From: an uncultured Acidimicrobiales bacterium
GTDB lineage: Bacteria; Actinomycetota; Acidimicrobiia; Acidimicrobiales; SHLQ01
DNA length: 41,860 nt
Reading direction: 5' to 3'
Assembly: GCA_938038815.1 (NCBI GenBank)
Contig: CALHTF010000026.1
Location: 1-41,860 of the forward strand
Part shown: positions 16,404-25,185 of the stretch, piece after piece
Layout: each line of letters starts with the position of its first letter
How positions within the stretch are numbered: the first letter of the stretch is position 1
The notes under the pieces: generated by a model
The model's input: the letters and a program-made list of their open reading frames with translations, nothing else
The model's database searches: none
Told to the model about the DNA's origin: nothing
Translations under genes and position numbers: made by a program

Positions 16404-17628
16404 CCTTCTCGGGTACCGGCCGAATCATCGAGGCGGCGATTCCGGCACCGATGGCGATAATCCCGGCCGCCAAGAAGGCGGCGTTGTAGTCGCCGAAACC
16501 ATCGCGTGCCGCCCCGGCGGCCCAGGCTGCTCCTGCCGCCCCAACCTGGTGGGCGGCGAAGACCCAGCCGTACACCAGGCCGGCATTGCGGTTGCCGAAC
16601 AGGTCGGCACACAGCGCGATCGTCGGCGGTACCGTCGCGATGTAGTCGAGTCCGAACAACACCGAAAACAGCCCGATGCTGAGGTTGTCGTGAATCAACG
16701 GCAGGAACAAAAGGCTGACACCGCGGAATCCGTAATACGCCAGCAGAAGCTTGCGGGGGTCATACCGGTCGGTGAGCCACCCTGACCCAATCGTGCCGAT
16801 GAAGTTGAACACGCCCATCACCGCCAACCAGTTGGCGGCGGTCACCTGAGTGAAGCCGTGGTCGGCGGCATGGGAGATGAAATGTTGGCCAACCAACCCG
16901 TTCGAGGTCGCCCCACACACAAAGAACGTTGTCACCAGCAACCAGAATTCAGGGCGTCGTACCGCCCTGCTCATCACCCCTGCCTCGGGGGCGAGCGATG
17001 ACTCGGTCTCGCCCGCGACCGCGCCCAGGGGCACCAGGTCGAGTTCGGCCGGACTGTCGCGCAGCCACAAGAACGCGGGCACCAAAAGCACCGCACTTAG
17101 CACCGCCACCAGACCGAGGGCGGTTCGCCAACTGGTCTCGACCCCCACCTTGGTGAGTAACGGGAAAAAGATCAGCTGGCCGGCGCTCACGCTGGCGCCG
17201 AATATGCCCAACACCAGACCTCGCCGAGCGACGAACCAACGGGTCGCCACCACCGCCCCGAGCACGCTCGCGACCAATCCGGCGCCGAGGCCAGCGAAGA
17301 AGCCAAAGAAGAGGTGCAGAAGTCCCAGCGACTGGACCTGCGAGGCGACCACCATCGAAACGGTGGTGACCACGATGCTGACCAAGGTCACCCGGCGCGG
17401 CCCGAGCCGGCCCATCAGCGCACCAGCGAATGGGCCACCCGCGCCGTAGACCAACAGGCCGATCGCCGCCGAGATCGACAACGATGTCTTCGACCAACCA
17501 GTGTCGAGCTCCATCTCGACAAGCAGGGCCCCGGGGGCCGAACGCGAGCCGGCGGTAATCAGCAACACCAGGGCGGTAACGCCCACGATGTACCAACCGG
17601 GGTACACCCGAGATGCCCGTGCCTTCAC
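16390..17628 (-). CDS. MFS transporter (monocarboxylate/oxalate-like type)
   Basis: A 412-residue major facilitator with twelve predicted hydrophobic helices in two halves, joined by a polar loop near 205-225. Seen: GALMGRLGPRRV between helices 2 and 3, the canonical MFS loop, and its pseudo-repeat GSGWLTDRYDPRK in the second half. The pattern resembles the oxalate/formate and monocarboxylate group; the substrate is unknown. The start is GTG with TAACAT 6 nt upstream. The double TetR gene begins within its last bases, so the two are co-transcribed. Confidence 0.85.
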   Translation of the reverse strand: MKARASRVYPGWYIVGVTALVLLITAGSRSAPGALLVEMELDTGWSKTSLSISAAIGLLVYGAGGPFAGALMGRLGPRRVTLVSIVVTTVSMVVASQVQSLGLLHLFFGFFAGLGAGLVASVLGAVVATRWFVARRGLVLGIFGASVSAGQLIFFPLLTKVGVETSWRTALGLVAVLSAVLLVPAFLWLRDSPAELDLVPLGAVAGETESSLAPEAGVMSRAVRRPEFWLLVTTFFVCGATSNGLVGQHFISHAADHGFTQVTAANWLAVMGVFNFIGTIGSGWLTDRYDPRKLLLAYYGFRGVSLLFLPLIHDNLSIGLFSVLFGLDYIATVPPTIALCADLFGNRNAGLVYGWVFAAHQVGAAGAAWAAGAARDGFGDYNAAFLAAGIIAIGAGIAASMIRPVPEKVVPG

Positions 17629-17634
17629 GGGGCG

Positions 17635-17640
17635 ATGTTA
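17635..17640 (-). promoter_or_regulatory. -10-like hexamer of the MFS-TetR operon
   Basis: On the minus strand TAACAT ends 6 nt before the GTG at 17628, supporting that start. Any TetR operator would be sought here. Confidence 0.45.
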
Positions 17641-17646
17641 ACGACA

Positions 17647-17677
17647 ATCGCCCACCCGAGGGATTCGGGTGGGCGAT
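17647..17677 (-). terminator. Strong hairpin after the neocarzinostatin-like gene
   Basis: ATCGCCCACCCGA (17647-17659), loop GGGAT, TCGGGTGGGCGAT (17665-17677): a perfect 13-bp stem located 22 bases after the minus-strand stop at 17700 and just before the MFS promoter. No clear T-run follows. Confidence 0.65.
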
Positions 17678-17699
17678 CGCATGGGACGTTGGGTTGGGG

Positions 17700-19085
17700 T
17701 TAGCCGACCTTGAGCGGCGCCTCAAGGCGAATGGTCTCGGGCCCGGTCGTCGTTACGACGATGGTGCACTTCCCGCGCTTTCCGGTGCAGTCGAAGCCGT
17801 CGATCTCGGCGCCCACGGTGACTTTCTTGCGCAGGTTTGCTTTGCGCAGCTTGGCCTTGTGGATCTGCGTGCAGCCGTCGGTACCGGCCACGCACTGCCA
17901 TACGACATACGACGTCGCCTCTGGCATGTTGCGGAGCGTCACCCGAACCTTGGCCTCCGGAGCGACCTTCTTGCGGGGCACCTTGATGGTTGGTTCTGGG
18001 GTTTCACCCGACGGGTGGAAGCGAATGCGAACCCGCTTGCCGATCAGGCGTTCGCCGTCGTCGCCTCGGACCTCAAGGTCGCAGCGCACGGCGCCACAGT
18101 CGACCCGTGCGCCGTTGCGGTACATGTAACGACGAACCTCGGCGGTCAGGGTTTGGGTCGTTGCCCGGTTGGCTTTGGCGATGTTGCTCGAGGTGGTGTT
18201 TGCCGGTTCGCAGAATCGCTTCTGCCCCTTGGGCTTGGCGCACTGGACGATCGTCAGGTCGGTGGTCGAGGAGGTGACCTGAACCTGAACCGCTTCACCG
18301 TTGCGCAGGTCCTTGCGGGATCCCCACTTCAGAACGTCTTTGACCACGCCGGGGGTGAAGGTGAGGTTCCACCGGGCTTCGTAGGCGCCGATGCGCAGAT
18401 AGCAACGTTGGCCACTGGCGGCGCAGTCGTAGGTCTGGCCGAACACGTCGATCGAATCGGGAACCTCGAACGAAACCGTCTCGCTCGGAGCGATGGACGC
18501 CAGGCCCGTACAGGCGTCCCAGTCGATGTCGCTCTCGGGGCAGATCGTGATGGTGTTGTCGACGTCGCGGGTGCTCGGACGATACGCGTTGGCGGTTGCC
18601 GTTACGGTGTCGCCAGCCGACAGGCTGCTGAGCGGCTCGGCGAACATGTTGGCCATCGGGTAGTCGTCGAGGAAGTCGATGCCCTGGACGAACCGGTTGT
18701 CGTCGTCCTCATAGATCACGACACAGTCGATCGCCGCGCAATCCGACCGCACGTCGCCAACAAAGAGCTCGCGGCGCGCCTCAAAGGTTCCACGGATTTT
18801 GCCGTTGGCGTCGGTGGTGCCTTCGCCGAGCAGCACACAGTCGGTTTCGGCAATCGATGGACACTGGGTGAGCGCGAAGTCGGTTTCGGCGGCGAGCCCG
18901 GAGGTTTCAAAGCCAAGTTCGCTGCGATGGATCAGCTGGTTCGCTTTGCGAATGCGCAACGTGGCATCGCCATCTTGGGCAGCAGCGGGTGCAGGCATGA
19001 CAACCACGGTTGCGATAACCGCCAGCACGACCGCCAATGTGGTGACCACTAGTTGGCGTCGCGAGTCACGTCGGGGAGTAGACAT
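17700..19085 (-). CDS. Secreted protein with four neocarzinostatin-like domains
   Basis: A 461-residue exported protein. A signal peptide (basic start, hydrophobic core, cleavage expected after residue 36 at PAPAAA) is followed by four tandem Ig-like units, near 40-135, 145-245, 250-345 and 355-460. Each has the disulfide pattern of the neocarzinostatin apoprotein family: a C...C pair in the middle (such as VQCAKPKGQKRFC) and a second pair near the end (SDCAAIDC, YDCAASGQRC, VDCGAVRC, FDCTGKRGKC). The third unit also has the NCS-like TAEVRRYMYRNG before its last pair. Known NCS apoproteins bind and protect enediyne toxins, but no enediyne genes are here, so a binding or surface role is only a guess. 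GAGG lies 6 nt before the ATG. Confidence 0.75.
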   Translation of the reverse strand: MSTPRRDSRRQLVVTTLAVVLAVIATVVVMPAPAAAQDGDATLRIRKANQLIHRSELGFETSGLAAETDFALTQCPSIAETDCVLLGEGTTDANGKIRGTFEARRELFVGDVRSDCAAIDCVVIYEDDDNRFVQGIDFLDDYPMANMFAEPLSSLSAGDTVTATANAYRPSTRDVDNTITICPESDIDWDACTGLASIAPSETVSFEVPDSIDVFGQTYDCAASGQRCYLRIGAYEARWNLTFTPGVVKDVLKWGSRKDLRNGEAVQVQVTSSTTDLTIVQCAKPKGQKRFCEPANTTSSNIAKANRATTQTLTAEVRRYMYRNGARVDCGAVRCDLEVRGDDGERLIGKRVRIRFHPSGETPEPTIKVPRKKVAPEAKVRVTLRNMPEATSYVVWQCVAGTDGCTQIHKAKLRKANLRKKVTVGAEIDGFDCTGKRGKCTIVVTTTGPETIRLEAPLKVG

Positions 19086-19128
19086 TTTGACCTCGTAAAG
19101 AAACGTTAGTTAATGAAACTGACCCATA

Positions 19129-19178
19129 GAGTACGAAATATCTCACTAAACGCAAATCTTTCACCACTCTGTGCGTTT
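19129..19178 (-). promoter_or_regulatory. Promoter region of the secreted protein gene
   Basis: An AT-rich patch in GC-rich DNA. On the minus strand TTGCGT (19150-19155) and TACTCT (19129-19134) lie 15 bases apart, leaving a leader of about 40 nt. AAACGCA (19148-19154) and TGCGTTT (19172-19178) form a 7-bp inverted repeat covering the -35-like box and could be an operator. Confidence 0.35.
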
Positions 19179-19220
19179 ACTGCGAACAGCGATAACCGAC
19201 CGCCGACCGCCAAAACCGCA

Positions 19221-19254
19221 ACCGACGTGGCGAAACAGCGTTCGCCACGTCGGT
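19221..19254 (-). terminator. Hairpin after isocitrate lyase
   Basis: ACCGACGTGGCGAA (19221-19234), loop ACAGCG, TTCGCCACGTCGGT (19241-19254): a perfect 14-bp stem about 45 bases after the aceA stop, followed on the minus strand by GGTTTTGG. Confidence 0.65.
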
Positions 19255-19297
19255 AACCCCCCAAGCTAGGTGCCGGGGCACACAGGGTGCGTTCTGT

Positions 19298-20890
19298 CTA
19301 GAACTGGTTCATGGTGTTGTCTTCACCCTCGGCCTTGAGCGCCTGATCACCGGAGAAGTACTCCTTGTGGTCGTCGCCAATGCTCGAGCCAGCCATGTCC
19401 TGGTGCTTCACCGTGGCGATGCCCTGGCGAATTTCCTGACGCTGGACGCCAGCCACGTAGGCCAACATGCCTTCCTTGCCGAAGTACCCCTTGGCCAAGT
19501 TGTCGGTCGACAGCGCAGCGGTGTGGTAGGTGGGCAAGGTGATGAGGTGATGGAAGATGCCAGCGTCACGAGCGGCATCGGCCTGGAACGACTGCACGAG
19601 TGCGTCGGCCTCAACCGACAACGGCGTGCCGTCGAACCGGGCGTTCATGAGGTCGTCGCGTTCGTACTCGCCCATGTCCTTACCCTCTTCGGTCCAGGCA
19701 TCGAAGACCTGTTGACGGAAGTTGAGCGTCCAGTTGAACGACGGCGAGTTGTTGTAGACCAGCTTGGCGTTCGGGACGACTTCACGGATCCGGTCAACCA
19801 TGCCTTTGATCTGGCCAATGTGCGGCTTCTCGGTTTCGATCCACAGCAGGTCGGCGCCGTTCTGGAGGCTGGTGATGCAGTCGAGGACTACCCGATCTTC
19901 GCCGGTGTCGTCTTTGAACTTGTACAGACCGTTGGGCATCCGGATCGGCTTCATGAGCTTGCCGTCGCGCTTGATCATGACGTGGTCTTCCTGCACGTCG
20001 TCGAGCGATACCTCTTCAAGGTCGAGGTACGACATGTACTGGCTCGGCAGGTCGCCGGCTTCGCCGACAACGGGGAGCTTCTGGGTGAGGCCGGCGCCCA
20101 ACGAGTCGGTACGGGCGACGATGACACCATCGTCGACGCCGAGCTCGAGGAAGGCGTAGCGGACAGCATTGATCTTGGCGAGGAAGTCGGCGTGGGGCAC
20201 GGTGACCTTGCCGTCCTGGTGGCCGCACTGCTTGGCGTCAGATACCTGGTTCTCGATCTGGATGCAGCAAGCTCCAGCTTCGATCATTTGCTTGGCGAGC
20301 AGGTAGGTGGCTTCTTCGTTGCCGAAGCCGGCGTCGATGTCGGCGATAATCGGAACGATGTGGGTTTCGAAGTTGTCGATCGCTTCGATGGCGGCCTTCT
20401 CGGCGGCGGCGTCTCCGGAGCCCTTGGCGGCGTCGAGATCGCGGTACAGGTGGTTGAGCTCTCGAGCATCGGCCTGCTTGAGGAAGGTGTACAGCTCGGC
20501 GATGAGTTCGGGAACCGCAGTCTTTTCGTGCATCGACTGGTCGGGAAGTGGACCAAACTCCGAACGCAAAGCGGCGACCATCCAGCCCGAAAGGTAGAGG
20601 TAGGTCTTGTCGGTGCTGCCCTGGTGCTTCTTCACCGAGATCATCTTTTGCTGGCCAACAAAGCCGTGCCAGACACCGAGGCTCTGGGTGTACGACGCCG
20701 AATCGGCTTCGTAGTCGGCGATGTCTTTGCGCATGATTGCGGCGGTGTACTTGGCAATATCGAGACCGGTGCGGAACCGGTTCTGAAGCTTCATCCGGGC
20801 GGCCGATTCGGCGCTGATGGCACTCCATTGGCTGCCCTGGCTGTCGCGCAGTGCGGCGTAGGACTCGATTTCGGACATGTAGCTGCTCAT
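19298..20890 (-). CDS. aceA: Isocitrate lyase, long (about 530-residue) form
   Basis: Cleaves isocitrate to succinate and glyoxylate in the glyoxylate shunt. The 530-residue protein has the active-site loop as AKQCGHQDGK (catalytic Cys; the short enzymes have KKCGH), IIADIDAGFGN for the Mg2+/substrate site, IENQVSDAKQ, and a late NNSPSFNWTLNF segment, all typical of the longer ICL subfamily found in Pseudomonas and many actinobacteria. The C-terminus DNTMNQF is intact. ATG at 20890 is chosen over an in-frame extension to 21022 because the extension (rich in P, C and R) has no family match and lies upstream of a good promoter. Malate synthase is not in the window. Expression is likely controlled by the promoter and direct repeats upstream. 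Confidence 0.95.
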   Translation of the reverse strand: MSSYMSEIESYAALRDSQGSQWSAISAESAARMKLQNRFRTGLDIAKYTAAIMRKDIADYEADSASYTQSLGVWHGFVGQQKMISVKKHQGSTDKTYLYLSGWMVAALRSEFGPLPDQSMHEKTAVPELIAELYTFLKQADARELNHLYRDLDAAKGSGDAAAEKAAIEAIDNFETHIVPIIADIDAGFGNEEATYLLAKQMIEAGACCIQIENQVSDAKQCGHQDGKVTVPHADFLAKINAVRYAFLELGVDDGVIVARTDSLGAGLTQKLPVVGEAGDLPSQYMSYLDLEEVSLDDVQEDHVMIKRDGKLMKPIRMPNGLYKFKDDTGEDRVVLDCITSLQNGADLLWIETEKPHIGQIKGMVDRIREVVPNAKLVYNNSPSFNWTLNFRQQVFDAWTEEGKDMGEYERDDLMNARFDGTPLSVEADALVQSFQADAARDAGIFHHLITLPTYHTAALSTDNLAKGYFGKEGMLAYVAGVQRQEIRQGIATVKHQDMAGSSIGDDHKEYFSGDQALKAEGEDNTMNQF

Positions 20891-20958
20891 GTTCGATGTT
20901 CTTTCTTCGTGAAGGGGATTTGGGGATTTTGGTGGGCCCGAAGGCCGCCGCCCTGCGG

Positions 20959-20975
20959 ACAAGTTACATACAAGT
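20959..20975 (-). repeat. ACAAGT direct repeat over the aceA -10 box
   Basis: ACAAGT (20959-20964), five bases, ACAAGT (20970-20975): an 11-base period, one helical turn, flanking and touching the -10 box. A regulator bound here would block transcription. Confidence 0.4.
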
Positions 20976-20993
20976 CGTCCGGGGCAAGGACAA
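20965..20993 (-). promoter_or_regulatory. aceA promoter
   Basis: On the minus strand TTGTCC (20988-20993), 17 bases, TATGTA (20965-20970). The transcript would carry a leader of about 70 nt before the ATG at 20890. Confidence 0.5.
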
Positions 20994-21230
20994 CTATGAG
21001 GGATATTGGGTCGATTCGCCACCCCGAAACCGGGAAAACTTCGCCGATCTTTTCCACAATGGCGAAAGATTGGGCGTTTTTCTGTTTGCGGGGTGTGCCG
21101 GATGGCCCACGTTCGTCACTTGTATCCAACAAGTCTGGCTCGGTCCTTGCGGCCCGCACATCCCCCAACGCTGGTCGAGGTGCGCCCGCACCGTACCCTT
21201 AGGGGTCCCCTCCCTTGTTTGGACCTTGTT

Positions 21231-22973
21231 ATGGCCTCGTCTGTTTCGCCTGTGGCGGATTCTGAAAACTCCGAACCGTCGCCCGCGCCCGGCTTTGACA
21301 ACCTCGGGTTGTGCGATGAACTCGTCGAGACCCTCGCCAACCTGGGCTACGAACAGCCCACCCCAATCCAGGCCGAAGCCATCCCGCATTTGCTCGACGG
21401 GGTCGACATGTTGGGCCAAGCAGCAACCGGGACCGGCAAGACGGCAGCGTTCTCGTTGCCCGTCCTCGACCAGATTGGTTCGGGAGCCAAGGCCGTGCCG
21501 ACCGCACTGGTGGTCGTACCCACTCGCGAACTCGCAATGCAGGTCAGCGAGGCCATGCGCGACTACGGCAAAGCACTCGGCATCAAGGTTGCGCCGGTAT
21601 ACGGCGGCCAGCCGATCTATCAGCAACTCAAGGCGCTCAGCCGCGGCGTGCACGTCGTGGTCGGAACGCCCGGCCGAATCATCGATCACATCAAACGTGG
21701 ATCGCTCGAGCTCGATCGCATCGCCACCGTGGTGCTCGACGAAGCCGACGAGATGCTCGACATGGGGTTCACCGAAGACATCGAAACAATCCTGGAGAAC
21801 ACCCCCGACGAGCGCCAGACAGTTTTGTTCTCGGCCACCATGCCGCCCCGGATCAACGCGATCGCCAAACGGCACCAGACGGACCCGGTGCGCATCCAGA
21901 TCAAACGCGACCCGAACGACGACAACCGGGCACTGATCGAACAACGGGTGTACATCATCAAGCGTCACCAAAAGGCGGCGGCGCTCGGTCGGATCCTCGA
22001 CGTGGAGTCGCCGGTCTCGACGATCGTGTTCTGTGGAACCCGCATCGAGGTCGACAAGCTCACCGAAACCATGAACAGCCGCGGGTACCGGGCCGAGGCA
22101 CTGCATGGCGGCATGGACCAACAACAACGCGACCGGGTGATGGGTCGCCTCCGCGAAGGCACCGCCGACCTGCTGGTCGCTACCGACGTCGCCGCCCGCG
22201 GTCTCGATGTCGACACCTTGACCCACGTTGTCAATTACGACGTTCCGTCGGCACCGGAAAGTTATGTGCACCGCATCGGTCGGGTTGGCCGAGCCGGCCG
22301 AACCGGCGTCGCCATCACGCTGGCCGACCCTCGCCAGCGACGCTTGCTCGGCAACATCGAGCGACTCACCAAACAGAAGTTCTCCTTCAGCACGGTACCG
22401 TCGGTCGCCGACCTTCGTGCTCGCCAGGCGGAGAAAACGGTTGAACTGATTCGCGAGGCGCTCGCCGCCGACGACCTCGACGACTTCAACCCGGTACTGC
22501 ACGGCCTGGCCGGAGTCGACAGCGATCGCAACATCGCGTTGGCGGCAATCAAGATCGCTACCGAGGCCCGCGGCGCAGCCAACAACCCCGGCGACGATGT
22601 CGAGATCGCCGACGCCTCGGAGCGCTTCGCCGAAGACCGTGGCGGACACCACCGCGACAAGGGCCGAGGCAAGGGTCGGTTCGACAAGAACAAGCGGGGC
22701 AACAAGACCAACGGTAACGCCAAGTTCACCAGCAAAGACTCGGGGTTCGTGTACGTATCGCTGGGCCGAAAGTCGGGAATCCGACCGGGCGACCTCGTCG
22801 GAGCAATCGCCAACGAGACCGGACTCACCGGTAACCAGATCGGCCCGATCAGGATCTCGGACCGGTTTGCGGTGGTCGGGGTGCCTGACGATGCGGTCGA
22901 TTCGGTCATCAAAACCCTCAATCAGACCACGATCAAGGGCAAGAAGGCCAAGACTCGTCGCTACGTCGACTAG
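21231..22973 (+). CDS. deaD: DEAD-box RNA helicase with DbpA-type RNA-binding domain (DeaD/CsdA-like)
   Basis: ATP-dependent RNA helicase of 580 residues acting on ribosome assembly or mRNA. Motifs in order: Q motif (GYEQPTPIQ), Walker A AATGTGKT, PTREL, TPGRI, DEAD in VLDEADEML, SAT, then ALHGG, ATDVAARGLD and HRIGRVGRAGR of the second RecA domain. After a basic linker rich in G, K and N (about 455-500), a DbpA-type RNA-binding domain starts at FVYVSLGRKSGIRPGDLVG and runs to the end. ATG at 21231 is chosen over upstream in-frame codons because the Q motif then sits about 40 residues in, as in relatives. Confidence 0.95.
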   Translation: MASSVSPVADSENSEPSPAPGFDNLGLCDELVETLANLGYEQPTPIQAEAIPHLLDGVDMLGQAATGTGKTAAFSLPVLDQIGSGAKAVPTALVVVPTRELAMQVSEAMRDYGKALGIKVAPVYGGQPIYQQLKALSRGVHVVVGTPGRIIDHIKRGSLELDRIATVVLDEADEMLDMGFTEDIETILENTPDERQTVLFSATMPPRINAIAKRHQTDPVRIQIKRDPNDDNRALIEQRVYIIKRHQKAAALGRILDVESPVSTIVFCGTRIEVDKLTETMNSRGYRAEALHGGMDQQQRDRVMGRLREGTADLLVATDVAARGLDVDTLTHVVNYDVPSAPESYVHRIGRVGRAGRTGVAITLADPRQRRLLGNIERLTKQKFSFSTVPSVADLRARQAEKTVELIREALAADDLDDFNPVLHGLAGVDSDRNIALAAIKIATEARGAANNPGDDVEIADASERFAEDRGGHHRDKGRGKGRFDKNKRGNKTNGNAKFTSKDSGFVYVSLGRKSGIRPGDLVGAIANETGLTGNQIGPIRISDRFAVVGVPDDAVDSVIKTLNQTTIKGKKAKTRRYVD

Positions 22974-22985
22974 CCGCTCTCGATA

Positions 22986-23009
22986 CGCGCCCGCCGATAC
23001 GGGGGCGCG
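22986..23009. terminator. GC hairpin between convergent genes
   Basis: CGCGCCC (22986-22992) pairs with GGGCGCG (23003-23009) across a 10-base loop, in the 36-base gap between the ends of the helicase and the diguanylate cyclase genes. It could serve both. Confidence 0.4.
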
Positions 23010-24599
23010 CTACTGGACGAGGAGTTCGCCCGCCAGATCCAGCACCAATACCTGGTCGCGTCCGCTCGCCTTTGCTTCCAGCAACGCTCGGTCGGCCTCG
23101 GCCAACAGGTCGGTGTGGTTTGAGGCGCCGACCGCGGTCGCCACACCGAAACTGGCGGTCACCACAATTTCGCCGATCGAGGTTTTGATCGGCGAGATCC
23201 GCACCGCCTTCCACAGGCGAGCGACCAAGTCGGCCGCCTGTTCCGGGCCGACATCGTGCAACACCGCCACAAACTCTTCTCCGCCAACCCGACCGACAAA
23301 GTCGGTTGTCCGCAGCGCCGAGCGAAGGCGATCGGCCACCGCTTGCAGCACCTCGTCGCCCACCGAGTGCCCATGGGTGTCGTTGATCGTCTTGAAGTTA
23401 TCGAGATCGATCATCGCCAGCGCATGAGGTGTGTCGCGGTCGTCGAGCTGCGCGGCGACGCCGAGAATCGATCGCCGGTTCGGCAGCCCGGTAAGGGCGT
23501 CGGTGGTGGCTTCGGCCTGGAGGTCCTTGATGGGCCGAGCGACCCGCATAAGGAGTAGCCCGGCGACCAACAACGCAATGCCACCCACCGAGAACTGGAG
23601 TTTGCGTTCGCGCCGTTGGGTATCTCGAACATCGCTGCTCACCGCTTCTTGATCGCCAAACACGCCGATCACAAAGTTCTTGGACGCGACCGACGTCGTT
23701 CGGAAAGCACCAAAGTGTTTGGCCCCATCGACTTCGAAGGAGGTAGAAGCCGAATCGCTACCCGACTCGAGCCACGCCGCCATAGCGTTGCGGCCTTGCC
23801 CGGCGGGCAGGTCGTTGATTTGCATGGTCTCGGGACCCTCGGGGGTAGTCGACTGCACGAGTGAGCGATCCGAATGGGCCAGCACCACGCCGGTCTCGTT
23901 CACGATCAACGACGAACCGTCGGTCGCGACATCTTCGGCCAAGAAATCCGACAGCGCGCCAAGCTCCATGTCGGCCCCGACCACGCCGACCACTTCGCCG
24001 TCGACGACGATCGGCGACGCGGCGGTGATACCGAGCTGCTGGGAGGTAAAGAACACGTACGGATCGGTCCAGATGACCTCGCCCCCACCGTTGATCGCTT
24101 GGCTGTACCAGGGTCGGGTGCGGGGATCGTAGCTGTCCTCGGGGTCGACTTCAGACGCAACGAGTTGTTGGTCGGCATCGAGGTAGTCGAGCGCTACCTT
24201 GCGCCGCCCTTTGTTGTTCACCGTGATGTTCTTTACCCGAAATCCATCCTCGGTCCGGCTGACGAAATAGAACGAGCCATCGGATTCGCCGACGAAAACT
24301 CCGGCTAGTTGGGGATGCTCATCGAGCGAGTCGAGGATGGCACCGCGGATCTCCTTGGGCGCCACATTGCCGTCGGCCAGAATCGACGATCCGAAGGTCA
24401 CGGTCGATTCGGCGGGACTGAGATAGAGCTCGGCCTGGACAGCGGTGTCACCCGCCGAACTCTCGAGCAGGGCAACGGTGTGCTCCTCGGCAATGGCCGA
24501 CGAGGACGACGCCCAGCTCACCATGAGCGCGCCAACCGTAAGTACGTGCGCGAGCAGTACAAGGAAGGTGATCCAGCGGGCGGCGGAGCGTCTCACCAC
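23010..24599 (-). CDS. dCache-sensor diguanylate cyclase
   Basis: A 529-residue membrane-bound cyclase that makes cyclic-di-GMP in response to an extracellular signal. Order: transmembrane helix (about 10-30), double Cache sensor (about 35-320) with RTRPWYSQAI and PIVVDGEVVGVVGADM, second transmembrane helix (336-354), and a GGDEF domain from TDALTGLPNRRS (367) to the end. The catalytic loop reads RVGGEEF (GGEEF, 439-443), a functional variant. An RxxD inhibitory site is present five residues ahead (R430-D433), so product inhibition is expected. The start is GTG with no clear ribosome site. No EAL protein is nearby. Confidence 0.92.
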   Translation of the reverse strand: MVRRSAARWITFLVLLAHVLTVGALMVSWASSSSAIAEEHTVALLESSAGDTAVQAELYLSPAESTVTFGSSILADGNVAPKEIRGAILDSLDEHPQLAGVFVGESDGSFYFVSRTEDGFRVKNITVNNKGRRKVALDYLDADQQLVASEVDPEDSYDPRTRPWYSQAINGGGEVIWTDPYVFFTSQQLGITAASPIVVDGEVVGVVGADMELGALSDFLAEDVATDGSSLIVNETGVVLAHSDRSLVQSTTPEGPETMQINDLPAGQGRNAMAAWLESGSDSASTSFEVDGAKHFGAFRTTSVASKNFVIGVFGDQEAVSSDVRDTQRRERKLQFSVGGIALLVAGLLLMRVARPIKDLQAEATTDALTGLPNRRSILGVAAQLDDRDTPHALAMIDLDNFKTINDTHGHSVGDEVLQAVADRLRSALRTTDFVGRVGGEEFVAVLHDVGPEQAADLVARLWKAVRISPIKTSIGEIVVTASFGVATAVGASNHTDLLAEADRALLEAKASGRDQVLVLDLAGELLVQ

Positions 24600-24691
24600 A
24601 GAGGTGTCGACACAATCGCGCTCCGAGTGAACCTATTCGCCTGGTGTCTGAATCACTTTCGCACAGCTCGCGACTAGCGAAGCGCCGAACC

Positions 24692-24697
24692 TAGGAT
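24692..24697 (+). promoter_or_regulatory. -10-like hexamer of a leaderless start
   Basis: TAGGAT ends 8 nt before the ATG at 24706. Confidence 0.35.
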
Positions 24698-24705
24698 CAG
24701 ACGCT

Positions 24706-25167
24706 ATGGCATCCCCAGGCCCGCTTTCGCCCGCCACGATCCTGCTGCAAGCGGGTGACCTAGGCGACGGCCGGATCGACAACTTCATCGTCGACCGGTC
24801 GGCGCATCTCATTACCGGCATCATCGTTTTGCTCACCATGACCGCCGCGGTCGGGCTCGTGCTGCGTCACGCGGTACTGAACCAACCAATAAACAAGCTC
24901 ACCGGATCGGTGGTTGCCATCGCTGGCTTGGCTCTTGCGGTGCAGATCCTTATCGGCATCAAACTGCTCGATCAGGGCCAAGGGATCTCCCAGCTCTACA
25001 TCCACTACATCGGTGGCCTCACGCCGATGGGCGCGTTCCTTGTCGGTGGCTGGTTTGCCCGGGGCGACTCGGGCCGAAGCTCGCGAATCCTCGCCGGCCT
25101 GTTGTTGGTCGGGTACGTGTCGGCACTGATGGCGTTCTTTATCGGCCGAGCGTTCGTGAACGCCTAG
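24706..25167 (+). CDS. Small membrane protein with four predicted helices
   Basis: A 153-residue protein with four hydrophobic helices (about 36-54, 66-86, 97-115, 126-146) and a short N-terminal region, GDLGDGRIDNFIVDRSAH, outside the bilayer. It holds no enzyme motif and I do not recognise a family; the pattern resembles small helical membrane proteins of redox or transport systems. The alpha/beta hydrolase gene follows 18 bases later, so the two are probably one transcript. Confidence 0.7.
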   Translation: MASPGPLSPATILLQAGDLGDGRIDNFIVDRSAHLITGIIVLLTMTAAVGLVLRHAVLNQPINKLTGSVVAIAGLALAVQILIGIKLLDQGQGISQLYIHYIGGLTPMGAFLVGGWFARGDSGRSSRILAGLLLVGYVSALMAFFIGRAFVNA

Positions 25168-25185
25168 GAATCCGGGGAGACACAC

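Larger units (their letters stand above)
20891..21230. promoter_or_regulatory. Divergent aceA / DEAD-box intergenic region
   Basis: 340 bases without a gene. The left half holds the aceA promoter and an ACAAGT direct repeat, listed separately. An inverted repeat of the same hexamer, ACTTGT-ATCCA-ACAAGT, lies at 21118-21134. Next to the helicase gene TACCCT (21194-21199) is a -10 candidate with a leader of about 25 nt that contains the palindrome AGGGGTCCCCT. I see no RNA gene. Confidence 0.5.

Noticed and set aside
14913-16460. 515-codon open frame on the plus strand
   Set aside because: Antisense to the double TetR gene; the sense frame carries two clear HTH units.
17613-19052. 479-codon open frame on the plus strand
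   Set aside because: Antisense to the secreted neocarzinostatin-like gene, which has a signal peptide, paired Cys and a ribosome site.
19367-21202. 611-codon open frame on the plus strand
   Set aside because: Antisense shadow of isocitrate lyase; GC-rich codon bias keeps the opposite frame open. Its product has no recognisable motif.
20994-22652. 552-codon open frame on the minus strand
   Set aside because: Antisense to the DEAD-box helicase with complete motifs.
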